Below are positions 5,105 to 5,377 of a stretch of 5,377 nucleotides of DNA, piece by piece (position 1 is the stretch's first letter; each line of letters starts with the position of its first letter). The notes under the pieces were generated by a model. That model was given only the letters and a program-made list of their open reading frames with translations, was not told where the DNA came from and did no database searches. A program made the position numbers and the translations under genes. The stretch comes from Thermococcus sp. (GTDB lineage: Archaea; Methanobacteriota_B; Thermococci; Thermococcales; Thermococcaceae), in the NCBI GenBank assembly GCA_015522395.1, contig WAMH01000202.1, forward strand, positions 1-5,377, given 5' to 3'.

Positions 5105-5377
5105 GGGCCTCAGCACTCCTCAGGGGAGTCGTTGACCTGCTCCTCCTGATAGTCTTTGTTGGAATAGCTGTAACGGGAATAGGCCTGTATTTAGCGCCCA
5201 GCGGGAGGATAGCCGAGAGCGTAGGGTGGACCTTCCTTGGCATGGACAAGGAGGCTCTCACCAACGTTCACACGTATCTGGGTTTCATCATGATTGGCCT
5301 CGTGGGAGTTCATCTGCTGATAGGCTTCAAGAGCATGTGGGTCATGCTTAAGTCAGCGTTCAGAAGTTCAAAGACAA
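5101..5377 (+). CDS. DUF4405-type, cytochrome b561-like membrane protein (partial, right edge)
   Basis: Ninety-two codons are present and the frame is open at the right edge. Residues 10-32 form a first transmembrane helix; residues 33-54 are a loop with WTFLGMDKEALTN; residues 57-76 form a second helix with His57 and His71 (NVHTYLGFIMIGLVGVHLL). The loop-His-TYLGF...GVHLLIGF pattern resembles DUF4405, a family related to the cytochrome b561 and formate-dehydrogenase gamma type membrane haem proteins. The His-X13-His spacing on one helix is the arrangement that binds two haems in b-type cytochromes, if matching His residues come from another helix or subunit. A basic tail follows (KSMWVMLKSAFRSSK). 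The rest of the protein lies outside the window, so the number of helices and the haem count are unknown. It is probably co-transcribed with the two genes before it; haem binding is inference. Confidence 0.75.
   Translation, partial: MRASALLRGVVDLLLLIVFVGIAVTGIGLYLAPSGRIAESVGWTFLGMDKEALTNVHTYLGFIMIGLVGVHLLIGFKSMWVMLKSAFRSSKT

Noticed and set aside
4686..5264. Long minus-strand frames (192 and 97 residues) opposite the membrane genes
   Set aside because: Pro/Ser/Arg/His-rich shadow sequences, no start signals; the plus strand has well-formed genes with binding sites.

Overview
The window looks like chromosomal DNA of a hyperthermophilic archaeon of the order Thermococcales, most likely Thermococcus. 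This rests on the strong GGTG- and GGAGGT-type ribosome binding sites, the archaeal TATA boxes (TTTATAAA and similar) about 25-50 bases before start codons, the AGG/AGA arginine and ATA isoleucine codon preference, and the gene content. It is an inference; no rRNA or other taxonomic marker is present.

Layout from left to right: (1) the last 45 codons of a membrane protein (+), ending in one transmembrane helix and a basic tail. (2) cobQ (-), cobyric acid synthase, and (3) a cobT-like gene (+), diverging from a 68-base spacer that holds one nearly symmetric TATA box. (4) A minus-strand run cbiZ - small acidic protein - PIN-domain toxin, with a 13-base gap and then a 17-base overlap. The PIN gene is broken by frameshift(s) near its 5' end, while its small partner is intact. 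(5) Diverging from cbiZ, a plus-strand group: a secreted ferritin-like (DUF2202) protein with a clear promoter, a 55-residue one-helix membrane protein, and the start of a DUF4405-type, cytochrome b561-like membrane protein cut by the right edge.

Biologically there are two themes. The first is late cobamide synthesis and salvage. CbiZ cleaves adenosylcobinamide to adenosylcobyric acid, CobQ makes the same product by amidation, and the CobT-like protein belongs to the family thought to activate the lower ligand. No early corrin-ring genes are seen. The second is a possible envelope redox or metal module: an exported four-helix candidate diiron protein, a small Gly/Met/His-containing membrane peptide, and a membrane protein with a His-X13-His helix that could bind haem. 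The intergenic region between the two themes contains a GTTnnnAAC motif like the site of the Thermococcales redox regulator SurR. The second module is the best candidate here for something undescribed.

No rRNA, tRNA, insertion sequence, CRISPR array or riboswitch was recognised. There is no gene-free stretch over 300 bases; the largest spacer is 111 bases (3921-4031).
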